Assembly: GCA_951812505.1 (NCBI GenBank)
Contig: CATOSI010000003.1
Location: 1,054,001-1,118,000 of the forward strand
Reading direction: 5' to 3'
From: an uncultured Dehalococcoidia bacterium
GTDB lineage: Bacteria > Chloroflexota > Dehalococcoidia > Lucifugimonadales > UBA1123
Length of the DNA stretch: 64,000 nucleotides
Shown: piece by piece, positions 33,822 to 41,940 of the stretch
Layout of the letters: each line of letters begins with the position of its first letter
Numbering within the stretch: the first letter of the stretch is position 1
Position numbers and translations under genes: made by a program
The notes under the pieces: model-generated
What the model was told of the DNA's origin: nothing
Database searches by the model: none
The model's input: only the letters and a program-made list of their open reading frames with translations

Positions 33822-33959
33822 ATGCCAAAAAGAACTTATCAGCCAAAGAAGAGGCGACGTGCCAGGGTGCACGGCTTCAGAACACGAATGCGCACCAAGG
33901 CGGGCCGGAACGTCCTCAAGAGGAGAATGTTCAAGGGCCGCCACAGGCTAACCGTTTGA
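33822..33959 (+). CDS. rpmH: 50S ribosomal protein L34
   Basis: Forty-five residues starting [20 protein letters not shown] and ending FKGRHRLTV. This is the complete, highly basic L34 of the large ribosomal subunit. It begins the conserved rpmH-rnpA-yidD-yidC-jag order. No dnaA lies upstream; the preceding gene is a TlpA-like lipoprotein. The frame is short and easily missed but the sequence match to L34 is unmistakable. Confidence 0.98.
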   Translation: MPKRTYQPKKRRRARVHGFRTRMRTKAGRNVLKRRMFKGRHRLTV

Positions 33960-34032
33960 TCTTCAACCAATTCCGCGCAACTGTCCTGTCAATCGGGCGA
34001 ATCTTTCTTTCCATTCACCGACTCCGATATCC

Positions 34033-34374
34033 ATGCAACGGGCACGCCGCTTAAGAAAGTCCGATGACTTTGCGCTGGCCAGACGTCTTGGCAGAAGCCG
34101 GGTGGACAGAAGGCTTGTGCTGATATCCCGTGCCAACGGAACCGAAGTGACTCGGTTCGGATTTTCAGTAAGCAAGCGTCTGGGGAATGCCGTCGTTCGT
34201 AACAGAATAAAGAGAAGACTGAAATCGGCAGCGAAAGAGGCGTCTGTCCAGGAGGGCTGGGACCTGGTGGTCATAGCTCGCCAAGGCGCCCGATCCGCAG
34301 ATTACTGGTCGCTGAAACGCTCGTTGGACAGACTTCTGGAACGCTCAGGGGTCCTGGAATCGAATGTCGGCTAA
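34033..34374 (+). CDS. rnpA: Ribonuclease P protein component
   Basis: A 113-residue basic protein that assists the catalytic RNA in maturing tRNA 5' ends. The RNR motif region reads GFSVSKRLGNAVVRNRIKRR, the diagnostic RNA-binding segment, preceded by LRKSDDFALARRLG. Position 73 bp after rpmH is the usual arrangement. It overlaps the possible yidD start by 11 bp. The RNA partner rnpB is not in this window. Confidence 0.95.
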   Translation: MQRARRLRKSDDFALARRLGRSRVDRRLVLISRANGTEVTRFGFSVSKRLGNAVVRNRIKRRLKSAAKEASVQEGWDLVVIARQGARSADYWSLKRSLDRLLERSGVLESNVG

Positions 34375-34606
34375 TGCGGCACGGAGAAAATCGCTAATGC
34401 GGAATCCTGCTCTGGCGGCTATCAAACTCTACCAATTGGCAATTTCCCCATACTTGCCCGGACTGTGCAGGCACACTCCCAGTTGTTCCAATTATTCGTA
34501 TGAGGCTATTTCTAAACACGGTGTCGTGCGTGGCATTTGGCTTACCCTGAGAAGACTCGCACGCTGCAACCCGCTCGGAAGCAGTGGATATGACCCCGTT
34601 CCATAG
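34364..34606 (+). CDS. yidD: Membrane protein insertion efficiency factor YidD
   Basis: Eighty residues; the core IKLYQLAISPYLPGLCRHTP then SCSNYSYEAI is the diagnostic Cys-containing YidD signature, and the end RCNPLGSSGYDPVP is also conserved. It helps insertion of YidC-dependent membrane proteins. It starts at ATG 34364 within rnpA, or at ATG 34397 (MRNPALAAIK). Normal for this cluster. Confidence 0.95.
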   Translation: MSANAARRKSLMRNPALAAIKLYQLAISPYLPGLCRHTPSCSNYSYEAISKHGVVRGIWLTLRRLARCNPLGSSGYDPVP

Positions 34607-34678
34607 TTCATACTCTATACATAAGAATTAGCATGGTCGCCTTTGAAACGGGGCTGCCCAATTACGGAATTTCTCTGA

Positions 34679-35863
34679 ATGACAAATGCGATTATCCGAC
34701 GAGGCTCCAAATTAGCCTTGTTCATCTTGGTTCTTGCCGCCGTATTGGTACTGGTTGGATGCAACGCCGTGAGACGGCCACAGGGGTGGTCAGCTGGCGC
34801 CGTGAGCGACGACACACTGTTTATCGGAACCATGCAGGGCGAAATTATGGCCCTTGGTAAGGATGACGGCTCCGTCTTCTGGCGGTTTGAATTGCCCACG
34901 CCGGAAGATGCCGATAAAGGAATCTACGGTTCTCCCGCTATCTATGGTGATATTACTTCTCCCGGTGCCGATGCCACCGTTCTCGTAGGCGGCTATGACG
35001 GAGTCCTTTATGCCTATAGCTCGCTGGGTGGAGGAGTAAAATGGCAGGAACGCCTGGCCGGTCGAATAGTAGGCGGGCCGATGGTAACGGGCAACTTGGC
35101 TCTTGTGGGAACGGGTGCGGCGGGATCTTCTGATAGGTCAGAAAATGTCCTCTATGCTGTGGATATCATAGAAGGAGATCCGGTTTGGGAATACAACCGC
35201 TCAGGCCCTATCTGGTCTTCGCCAACAGTGGCGGACGATGTCGTGTATTTCGGTTCTCTGGACCACTATGTCTATGCTGTAAATGTGGACGACGGCAGCG
35301 AAAGATGGAAGTACCGGTCTGGCGGCGCTGTCGCTTCAGGAGTCGTCGTGTATGACGATCTCGTGATATTTGGCGGGTTTGACAGCAACCTCTACGCTTT
35401 GGACGCCGACACGGGGAACCTGAAGTGGAAGTTCCCAGGCGCGACTCGGTGGTATTGGGCAGCGCCCCTGGTACAAGATGGCGTCGTTTACGCGCCGTCT
35501 CTGGACGGTATCCTCTACGCGCTGGAAGCAGATACGGGAGACCTGATTTGGCGGTATGTCAGTGAAGGTCAACTTATTGGCACACCCGCGATCATAAACG
35601 ACTTGATAGCTGTTCCGGTGGCTGACGGCGGCAACTCAAAGATTGCCCTCTTGGAAAAGAACGGTACTGAGCAGGCAGCTTGCAGAATAGGCGCGGATAT
35701 CCGGACCTCTCTCAAGGTGTCGGGCGACCTGATATACTTCGCTGCAACCGACCATACTATAATGGCCCTGAGAATAAAGCCCAATGGAAACCCGGACGAG
35801 GAATGGATAGTCAAGACCGATGAGGATGATCCACATCCTCGTGACAGGGCTAAGGCATGTTGA
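34679..35863 (+). CDS. PQQ-like beta-propeller lipoprotein (BamB-like)
   Basis: A 394-residue lipoprotein with lipobox LVGC (Cys28), followed by about seven beta-propeller blades. The repeated motif of an aromatic/Gly turn is plain: VFWRFELP, VKWQERLAG, PVWEYNRSG, ERWKYRSGG, LKWKFPG, LIWRYVSEG, each preceded by ALDADTG-type strands. These tryptophan-docking repeats are PQQ-like; the PQQ itself is not required in BamB-type proteins. It is inserted between yidD and yidC, where bacteria usually have nothing. A chaperone-like role in membrane protein assembly fits the location but is inferred. Confidence 0.9.
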   Translation: MTNAIIRRGSKLALFILVLAAVLVLVGCNAVRRPQGWSAGAVSDDTLFIGTMQGEIMALGKDDGSVFWRFELPTPEDADKGIYGSPAIYGDITSPGADATVLVGGYDGVLYAYSSLGGGVKWQERLAGRIVGGPMVTGNLALVGTGAAGSSDRSENVLYAVDIIEGDPVWEYNRSGPIWSSPTVADDVVYFGSLDHYVYAVNVDDGSERWKYRSGGAVASGVVVYDDLVIFGGFDSNLYALDADTGNLKWKFPGATRWYWAAPLVQDGVVYAPSLDGILYALEADTGDLIWRYVSEGQLIGTPAIINDLIAVPVADGGNSKIALLEKNGTEQAACRIGADIRTSLKVSGDLIYFAATDHTIMALRIKPNGNPDEEWIVKTDEDDPHPRDRAKAC

Positions 35864-35877
35864 GGTAGAGGCGCGGC

Positions 35878-36816
35878 TTGGAATTTCTAAACGTAATAAT
35901 CGACACTTGGAATCTCATCATCATCCAGCCCATGATCAATGGACTGGTGTTGCTGTACTCATGGTCCTTCCTGAATTTCGGAATAGCCATAATCGCATTT
36001 ACATTGCTGGTTCGCCTTGCGCTCGTGCCGCTGACTGTAAAGCAGAGCAGGCAAATCAAGGCGATGACCCAGTTGCAGCCTCTGATGAAAGACATCCAGG
36101 AGCGCAACAAGAACGACAGGCAAAAGGCATCACAGGAAACGATGCAGCTCTACCGCGAGCGCGGCGTCAACCCTTTGGGCTGTCTTGGACCGATGTTCAT
36201 ACAGTTCCCCATCTGGATCGGACTGTACCAGGCTATCATCCAGACGGTCCCTTCCAATCCTGAAAGCCTCGTGGGGCTGTCGAGGCACCTCTATGTCTGG
36301 CTGCCCAGCGTTCACAGCGTAATACCCATAAACAGTAATTTTCTCTGGATGGACCTGGCGCTGCCGGACCCGACTCCGTTTGTGATGCCGGTCCTGGTCG
36401 GCGTGTCCATGTGGGTTATGCAGAAGATGACTACCATGCCCACGGCTGATGAGCGTCAGGCCTCCACTAACAGGATGATGCTGTGGATGATGCCGGTGAT
36501 GTTCGGGTTTTTCACGCTGAATTTCCCGAGTGGCCTGGCCGTTTACTGGGTAGTGTCCAACGTGGTTGGGGTGGTGATACAGGGATTTGTTACCGGTTGG
36601 GAACCCCTATTGAATCTTTTCAAGTTCAGGCGTGGCGAGGACGACGCTGCAGAGGCTGTTCCGGCCGCATCTCTTGTCCCCGCGCCTGTTCCTTCCGTCG
36701 AGGAGTCGAACGATGCAAGAGATAGAGATGTCGGCCAAAACGGTCGAAGAAGCAATAGAAATCGCTCTAAAGGAGCTAGACGCCGAACGCAGCGACGTAG
36801 AAATCGCCGTCGTTAG
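35878..36816 (+). CDS. yidC: Membrane protein insertase YidC
   Basis: A 312-residue insertase of the YidC/Oxa1/Alb3 family. It starts at TTG 35878, shown by MEFLNVIIDTWNLIIIQPMI matching the family start. Five TM segments follow: the first includes the conserved Arg in FTLLVRLALVPLTVKQSRQI, then the coiled loop with QLQPLMKDIQ, then LGCLGPMFIQFPIWIGLYQA and the later helices to about residue 240. The Arg/Asn-rich tail (RSNRNRSKGARRRTQRR) binds ribosomes in such proteins. The large P1 domain of Gram-negative YidC is absent, as in Gram-positives. Its last 104 bp overlap the next gene out of frame. Confidence 0.95.
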   Translation: MEFLNVIIDTWNLIIIQPMINGLVLLYSWSFLNFGIAIIAFTLLVRLALVPLTVKQSRQIKAMTQLQPLMKDIQERNKNDRQKASQETMQLYRERGVNPLGCLGPMFIQFPIWIGLYQAIIQTVPSNPESLVGLSRHLYVWLPSVHSVIPINSNFLWMDLALPDPTPFVMPVLVGVSMWVMQKMTTMPTADERQASTNRMMLWMMPVMFGFFTLNFPSGLAVYWVVSNVVGVVIQGFVTGWEPLLNLFKFRRGEDDAAEAVPAASLVPAPVPSVEESNDARDRDVGQNGRRSNRNRSKGARRRTQRRRNRRR

Positions 36817-37351
36817 CAGAGGAAAGTCGGGCATTCTCGGCATCGGGGCCGAGCCCGCGGTTGTCCGCGTTACACTACTCGAAGACGCCCCTCCCGACAG
36901 CGTAACTATCACTTCCGAGGTTCTTGAATCCCTGATGTCAATGATGGGTGTGGACGCGACCCTTACGCTGAAGCAGATGTACAACGAGTCGCTTGACGGT
37001 CCTGTCTTCGAGATCGAAGGGGATGACGCCGGTCTTCTGATAGGCCGCAAGGGCGAGACTCTCAACACGATTCAGTTCATGGTCAAGTACATCGTGAGTC
37101 ATAAGATCGGCGAACGGGTCAATGTGATGATAGATGTGGAAGGCTACCAGGAGCGGCGCCACCAGTCTCTTGCGAACATGGCGCACCGCGTTGCCGGCCG
37201 CGTAGCCGATACGGGACGTTCAATCGCATTGGAGCCAATGCCTCCCAACGAACGCAGGATCGTGCATCTTGCATTGTCCGACCATCCCTCAGTAACCACT
37301 GAGAGCGACGGAGTTGGCGACTCCCGGCAGGTAGTCATTCAACTCAAGTAG
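36713..37351 (+). CDS. jag: KhpB/Jag RNA-binding protein
   Basis: About 212 residues from ATG 36713 (MQEIEMSAKTVEEAIEIALK). It carries the Jag_N domain (first 50 residues with GKSGILGIGAEPAVV), a KH domain with the GRKGETLNTIQ loop, and an R3H domain (ANMAHRVAGRVADT, then NERRIVHLAL). It follows yidC in most genomes and binds RNA with KhpA in division control. A frame from 36632 exists but its first 27 residues lie inside yidC and lack similarity to Jag, so I start at 36713, overlapping yidC by 104 bp. Confidence 0.93.
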   Translation: MQEIEMSAKTVEEAIEIALKELDAERSDVEIAVVSRGKSGILGIGAEPAVVRVTLLEDAPPDSVTITSEVLESLMSMMGVDATLTLKQMYNESLDGPVFEIEGDDAGLLIGRKGETLNTIQFMVKYIVSHKIGERVNVMIDVEGYQERRHQSLANMAHRVAGRVADTGRSIALEPMPPNERRIVHLALSDHPSVTTESDGVGDSRQVVIQLK

Positions 37352-37393
37352 CCGAGTGGCTATCGCAACTCTTCAGGACGGCAGACAGCGCAA

Positions 37394-38155
37394 ATGGGTA
37401 TCCAACTGAAAATATCCCAGCACGTCGCGACGATGACTATCGAGTCATCGGAACAGGGCAACACCATAGATTTCGAGACTGCATACTCGCTGAACGACGC
37501 GGCGAGCGAGATTCGTCAGCGCGACGATGTCTGGGTAGCAGTCCTTGAGGCAGATTGCGACGACTTCTGTTTGGGTACGTCGCCTGAGATCGCTGACGCT
37601 GTTCTTGGAGCCGGATCAACGCAGACACCGCTCAGGGTGGGCCAGACTCTTGCAGATATAGAGAAGCCGGTACTCTGCGCCGTGCAGGGCAGAGTTCAGG
37701 ATCAGGGGCTGGAAATAGCGCTCGCCTGCGACGTGCGAATCGCAGACGGCGATGCCACCTTCGCAATGACCCAGGTTATGAACGGCGCGATGCCGTGGGA
37801 TGGCGGCACCCAGCGCCTGCCCAGGCTGATAGGCCGTTCGCGGGCGATGGACATGCTTCTTACGGGCAGGCACGTCGGCACCGAGGAGGCGTTTGAAATA
37901 GGGCTGATAAACGAGATTGCAGAGCCGGGTAAGGCAACCGAACGCGCTATGGAACTGGCTTCCGTCATATCAGGACACGGGCCAATCGCGTTACGATTTC
38001 TCAAGGAAGCGGTGCTGAACGGAATGGATGGAACGTTGGAGCACGGTCTTCGCCTTGAGGCGGATCTCAGTTTCCTGCTCCAGTCAACTAAGGACAGGAG
38101 CGAGGGAATTTCGTCATTCCTCGAAAGACGCCGACCCACGTACCAGGGGCAATGA
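37394..38155 (+). CDS. Enoyl-CoA hydratase/isomerase family protein (copy 1)
   Basis: A 253-residue crotonase-fold protein. The oxyanion and CoA-binding region is VAVLEADCDDFCLGTSPEIA, less canonical than the neighbour's SGFGAGAD-like loop, and the helix with ALACDVRIADGDATFAM matches the family. EEAFEIGLINEIAEPGKATE is a typical C-terminal segment. The following gene is a paralogue sharing a 4-bp ATGA overlap. Crotonase proteins hydrate or isomerise acyl-CoA; the missing acidic residue at the first catalytic position leaves the reaction open. Confidence 0.87.
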   Translation: MGIQLKISQHVATMTIESSEQGNTIDFETAYSLNDAASEIRQRDDVWVAVLEADCDDFCLGTSPEIADAVLGAGSTQTPLRVGQTLADIEKPVLCAVQGRVQDQGLEIALACDVRIADGDATFAMTQVMNGAMPWDGGTQRLPRLIGRSRAMDMLLTGRHVGTEEAFEIGLINEIAEPGKATERAMELASVISGHGPIALRFLKEAVLNGMDGTLEHGLRLEADLSFLLQSTKDRSEGISSFLERRRPTYQGQ

Positions 38156-38892
38156 TGTCGGTAGAGCCTGCTGTTCTGTTTCAGAAAGAAGGCGCGGTGG
38201 GGAGGCTTATCCTCAACAGGCCGGATGTGATCAATGCGTTCAATGTGCAGATGCGTGATGATCTATACTCGGCGCTCGAAGCGGTACGCGACGACCCGGA
38301 TATTCGCGCGGCTCTCATCATCGGCGCGGGCGAACGGGGCTTCTGTGCGGGAGCAGACCTGACCGAGTTTGGCACGGCCCCGTCCCAGGTGATTGCGCGA
38401 CAGGTGCGCTGGGAGCGCGATCTGTGGGGACTGTTCGGCTCGATTCAGAAGCCGCTCGTGGCTGCGCTGCACGGATACGTGATCGGGTCCGGCGTGGAGA
38501 TAGCGTGCCTGTGCGACCTGCGGGTCGCAGCCGAGAACGCGATTTTCCGAATGCCGGAGACCGCTCTGGGAATGGTTCCGGCGGCGGGCGGCAGCCAGAC
38601 GCTACCGAGAACCATCGGGCAGGGTCCCGCGATGAAGACGCTCCTGGCCGACGACGTTCTCGATGCCGAGAGCGCTCTGAAACTGGGTCTTGTACACAGA
38701 GTTGTCAGGCGGGACGACCTTGAAGAGACGAGCTTCGAGCTCGCCGAGAGCCTGTCGGACATTCCTCCCGCGCTGTCCGCGGGAATCAAGAGAGGGGTAG
38801 CTGACGGCCTTGACATGAGTCTCTCTCGCGGCCTTGACCTCGAATACAGGCTGGCCCAATCCTTCGCTGCGCAAAATACCATGGGTGGATGA
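38152..38892 (+). CDS. Enoyl-CoA hydratase/isomerase family protein (copy 2)
   Basis: A 246-residue crotonase with a more standard core: LNRPDVINAFNVQMRDDLYS, then GAGERGFCAGADLTEFGTAP with the CoA oxyanion loop, and LVAALHGYVIGSGVEIACLCDLR with ETALGMVPAAGGSQTLPRTI. It overlaps the previous paralogue (ATGA), so both are made from one mRNA and may form a heterocomplex. Likely role in beta-oxidation-type breakdown of an acyl-CoA; the exact substrate is not deducible. Confidence 0.9.
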   Translation: MMSVEPAVLFQKEGAVGRLILNRPDVINAFNVQMRDDLYSALEAVRDDPDIRAALIIGAGERGFCAGADLTEFGTAPSQVIARQVRWERDLWGLFGSIQKPLVAALHGYVIGSGVEIACLCDLRVAAENAIFRMPETALGMVPAAGGSQTLPRTIGQGPAMKTLLADDVLDAESALKLGLVHRVVRRDDLEETSFELAESLSDIPPALSAGIKRGVADGLDMSLSRGLDLEYRLAQSFAAQNTMGG

Positions 38893-38985
38893 AACGCATC
38901 TCCATATTTCTGCCGTCAGACTCATATTTCGCAGATTTCTAAAACCATCAGGCACTTCAGTGACAGCGACCCACAGGAGAATGAA

Positions 38986-39915
38986 ATGAAATTCGGCGCT
39001 CAGGTTAGCTGCTACCTAACAAGTTGGGACGATATCCGCGCTGTCGTGGAAACACTGGAAGCGGGTCGCTGGCACAGCGTCTATCATCCCGACCACTTTG
39101 TCCCTCCGAACAGGCCCGGTGTCACCGAGGCGGAGACGGCCTACGAGGCCTTTACGTCAATGGCGGCAATTGCCTCCATCACCGACAGACTCAAATTGGG
39201 ACATCTGGTTCTCGGCAATACCTACCGCAACCCTGGACTCGTGGCGAAGATGGCGGGAACGATTGATCATATTTCGCACGGCAGGTTCATCCTGGCAATC
39301 GGCGCTGGATGGTTCAAGAGGGAGCATGAGGCATATGGCTGGAAATTTCCGTCCGTGAAGGAACGGTCAGACAGGTTGGAGGAAGCATGCGCTCTTTTGA
39401 GGGGGCTGTTCACATCCGACTCCCCGTTTACATTCAAGGGGCAATACTACAATCTGGATAGCGCGTCCTTGTCTCCCGGGTCAGCCCAGGAGCCGCACAT
39501 TCCCATAATGGTTGGCGGAATGGGTGAGAGACGCACTCTGCGGACACTGGCGATGTATGGGGACGTGTTCAACCTGGATGGGTTTGCAGCCCGCGGACAC
39601 GGCGGTATGTCTCTCGACCTGTACAGGCGCAAGGCGGATGTCTTGGACCGCCACTGCGAGCGCATAGGACGCGACCCCAGTGAGATCAGGCGCACGGTTC
39701 TTATGCCGATGAGACTCACCAATGACGAATCTGAGGCCAGAGAATTCATCGAGATGATAGGACCGGGCACTGTGGCGGGCCCGGCCGGATACGTGATCGA
39801 GCGAGTCGGCGAATTGTTCGACGCCGGCGTTGACGAGATAATGTTCGGTAGGCTGCCCAACGAACCGGAAGAGTTCCAGCGCGTGGAAGAGGCTGTTATC
39901 GCGGCCTTCTGCTAG
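38986..39915 (+). CDS. LLM class flavin-dependent oxidoreductase
   Basis: A 309-residue TIM-barrel luciferase-like monooxygenase/oxidoreductase using FMN or F420. Signature segments are IASITDRLKLGHLVLGNTYR, AGTIDHISHGRFILAIGAGW, and the barrel end IPIMVGGMGERRTLRTLAMY then GD. Its start ATG 38986 is preceded by AGGAGAATGAA. It is the first of three such genes in the window, which fits a lineage with many of these enzymes. Substrate unknown. Confidence 0.9.
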   Translation: MKFGAQVSCYLTSWDDIRAVVETLEAGRWHSVYHPDHFVPPNRPGVTEAETAYEAFTSMAAIASITDRLKLGHLVLGNTYRNPGLVAKMAGTIDHISHGRFILAIGAGWFKREHEAYGWKFPSVKERSDRLEEACALLRGLFTSDSPFTFKGQYYNLDSASLSPGSAQEPHIPIMVGGMGERRTLRTLAMYGDVFNLDGFAARGHGGMSLDLYRRKADVLDRHCERIGRDPSEIRRTVLMPMRLTNDESEAREFIEMIGPGTVAGPAGYVIERVGELFDAGVDEIMFGRLPNEPEEFQRVEEAVIAAFC

Positions 39916-40331
39916 GTTTGCGTGACCGTGAGGGCACTACCATATGGCTGGGGATAGAACCGTCGTATAGTTTCGTCCGATGTGATTAACGGACAGTTGC
40001 GCAACATGGCGGTAGCTACAATTACGCGGTCGGCTGGATCTCTGTGCTCCCATTGGAGTTCGATGCTCTGCAACCACGTCTCGGTATCGACAGGAAGGAC
40101 TTCAACGACATCAATCTGAACGAGTCTATCGGCGAATTCTCGAATAGGAACGGGGATGTACAATCTTCTCTTGCTTACTTTGACACCAATTTCCCAGACC
40201 GAAATGGAGCTAACGACGACTCGTTCGGCATCATTAATCGCAACGGCGGCAGCCGGGGACAGGCGTTGGTTGTCCAGAGTCCAGAACAGCAGGGTCGAGG
40301 TGTCGATTACGACCACTAGACTTCTGTCCAC
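39912..40331 (-). CDS. PIN-domain ribonuclease toxin (VapC-like)
   Basis: A 139-residue PIN domain. The acidic active-site set is present: Asp10 in VVVIDTSTLL, Glu47 in SVWEIGVKV, Asp98/Asp101 in EHRDPADR and Asp119/Glu120 in ITSDE. It likely cleaves RNA (tRNA or mRNA) when the antitoxin decays. The start lies inside the antitoxin gene end (16-bp overlap), typical for a toxin-antitoxin operon. It is convergent with the oxidoreductase gene, whose stop overlaps by 4 bp. Confidence 0.9.
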   Translation of the reverse strand: MDRSLVVVIDTSTLLFWTLDNQRLSPAAAVAINDAERVVVSSISVWEIGVKVSKRRLYIPVPIREFADRLVQIDVVEVLPVDTETWLQSIELQWEHRDPADRVIVATAMLRNCPLITSDETIRRFYPQPYGSALTVTQT

Positions 40332-40546
40332 GCGTCAGTAGTTGGAGCGTTTACATCTTCGTAGAAGGACACTCTACCCCTGAGGGATCCAAATAAATCT
40401 TCCACAGTCCTCTTTCGGATGATAGGCTGTATGCGGAGGACGGGACGATTTCGATCAGTGACAATCAGTTCCTCGCCGCTTTCTTCAATTTCACGAAACA
40501 CGCGAAGCATATCGGCCTTCAATTTGCTTTTCGAGATGGTAGTCAT
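40316..40546 (-). CDS. Phd/YefM-type antitoxin
   Basis: Seventy-six residues, MTTISKSKLKADMLRVFREI then EESGEELIVTDRNRPVLRIQ, the Phd/YefM fold that binds DNA as a dimer; the C-terminal tail TTDAWTEV would wrap the toxin. It is cotranscribed upstream of the PIN toxin and should autorepress through palindromes at 40586-40618. Confidence 0.88.
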   Translation of the reverse strand: MTTISKSKLKADMLRVFREIEESGEELIVTDRNRPVLRIQPIIRKRTVEDLFGSLRGRVSFYEDVNAPTTDAWTEV

Positions 40547-40585
40547 TCGATATGCTCACAATCGTTACCATGGTCATTTATATAG

Positions 40586-40618
40586 TCATATCGTATGAAT
40601 CTTGATTGACTCTGTCAA
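40586..40618 (-). promoter_or_regulatory. Promoter/operator of the Phd-PIN module
   Basis: Two perfect small palindromes, TCATATCGTATGA (40586-40598) and TTGACTCTGTCAA (40606-40618). On the minus strand TTGACA (40618-40613) and TACGAT 17 bp later form a plausible promoter, so each palindrome overlaps a core hexamer as expected for autorepression. Confidence 0.45.
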
Positions 40619-40742
40619 TGTCCGATTTGCGCTTGCTCAAGAACTAAACCGTCTCTCGACTTATTTTAGTCCAACGGGTGATGCGATTTCGCGGTATAAC
40701 GGAGTTCAGAGAATTCACTAACTGGAAAGGCCTTTCAAGACG

Positions 40743-41159
40743 ATGACGACTATTCCCACTCATGTTGACGAGTTTCTCAGCCAAATCCTGGTCGGGGTCA
40801 TCAGTACGGTTGACGCCGACGGTCGCCCGCGCTCCGCTCCCATCTGGTATCACTGGGAGGAGGGCGCCGCCTATTTCTTCACCGGACGCCAGACGCTGAA
40901 GTGGCGCAACATAGTCCGCAACCCGGTCGCGTCGCTCTGCGTTGACTGGCGGGAGCCTCCTTACAGATCGGTCATTCTGGACGGGTCCGTGGAGGAGGTC
41001 CAGCGTCCGCTCTATGATCTCGTTCTCTCGATGGCCGTGAGGTACTACGGTGAGGAAGAGGGGCGGGAATTCGCGGAAGGCTATCGAGAGCAGTCTGAAG
41101 ACACGGTCATATTCCGCCTGACTCCAACCCGCGTTGCCGACTATACGGGCGACGAGTAG
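40743..41159 (+). CDS. Pyridoxamine 5'-phosphate oxidase/F420-family flavin-binding protein
   Basis: A 138-residue split beta-barrel protein: VISTVDADGRPRSAPIWYHW, then LKWRNIVRNPVASLCVDWRE. This pattern is the PPOX/FMN- or F420-binding fold. It is a small, single-domain protein with no catalytic assignment; F420 dependence is plausible as in many Chloroflexota and actinobacterial relatives. It is upstream of the ABC ATPase gene but has its own 195-bp spacer shared with the toxin-antitoxin promoter. Confidence 0.85.
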   Translation: MTTIPTHVDEFLSQILVGVISTVDADGRPRSAPIWYHWEEGAAYFFTGRQTLKWRNIVRNPVASLCVDWREPPYRSVILDGSVEEVQRPLYDLVLSMAVRYYGEEEGREFAEGYREQSEDTVIFRLTPTRVADYTGDE

Positions 41160-41196
41160 CGGAACCCCCTTGTCTTTGCTCGACACCGGCAAGATC

Positions 41197-41880
41197 ATGG
41201 TCGAGATGCACGACCTTACAAAGATTTACGTGGAAGGTGATGAGACTCGCTCGGTGCTGAGGCACGTGAACGCCAGCGTCGGAGAGGGGGAATTCGTCGC
41301 GTTGGCCGGTCCCAGTGGGTCGGGCAAGACCACCCTGCTCAATCTTATCAGCGGCATTGACACTCCTACCTGCGGAGATGTGTTTATTGACTCGGTTTCG
41401 GTCACAAAGCTGTCCGAGAAAGATCGCACGCTGTTTCGACGTAAGAACATTGGCTTCGTGTTCCAGTTCTTCAATCTGATTCCGACCCTCAACATAAGCG
41501 AAAACCTGCTTCTGCCACTCCAGCTTAACCACAGCAACAAGGAACAGTCGCGCAGGCGTGTTGCCGAATTGCTAGATCAGGTCGGACTGAAAGACCGATT
41601 GGACAGCTTTCCTGACAGGCTTTCGGGCGGAGAGAAGCAGCGAGTCGCCATCGCCCGGGCCCTTGTTCACGACCCCAAGTTGGTCCTTGCCGACGAACCG
41701 ACCGGCAACCTGGACGCCGACACCGGCATGGCAGTCATGTCGCTGCTTGAAAGGCTGGTCCGGTCCAGCGGCAAGACGATGATCGTGGTGTCGCACAGCG
41801 ACATGGTCATCAATATGGCAGACCGAGTTCTGACGATTGAAGACGGCCAACTCGCGCAGCGGTCCTGGCTGCGTGGCTGA
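41197..41880 (+). CDS. ABC transporter ATPase, LolD/MacB-type
   Basis: About 227 residues from ATG 41197 (MVEMHDLTKIYVEGDETRSV). Walker A GPSGSGKTTLL, Q-loop FVFQFFNLIPTL, signature LSGGEKQRVAIARAL, Walker B LVLADEPTGNLD and the H-loop VVSHSD are all intact. The frame extends upstream to 41134, but that part overlaps the PPOX gene and shows no family similarity. It pairs with the FtsX-type permease downstream (60 bp later), as in LolCDE, MacB or AttE-F/G systems that move lipoproteins or peptides outward by mechanotransmission rather than through a channel. Confidence 0.94.
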   Translation: MVEMHDLTKIYVEGDETRSVLRHVNASVGEGEFVALAGPSGSGKTTLLNLISGIDTPTCGDVFIDSVSVTKLSEKDRTLFRRKNIGFVFQFFNLIPTLNISENLLLPLQLNHSNKEQSRRRVAELLDQVGLKDRLDSFPDRLSGGEKQRVAIARALVHDPKLVLADEPTGNLDADTGMAVMSLLERLVRSSGKTMIVVSHSDMVINMADRVLTIEDGQLAQRSWLRG

Positions 41881-41940
41881 GATCGTCGTAGGGTCTGTGG
41901 GAGAGAGGGTCTGGACTGAGATGATCGGACGGCGCACTCC

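Noticed and set aside
33820..37351. Chromosomal origin (oriC) next to rpmH
   Set aside because: No dnaA or dnaN and no cluster of DnaA boxes could be seen; the conserved cluster alone does not prove an origin.
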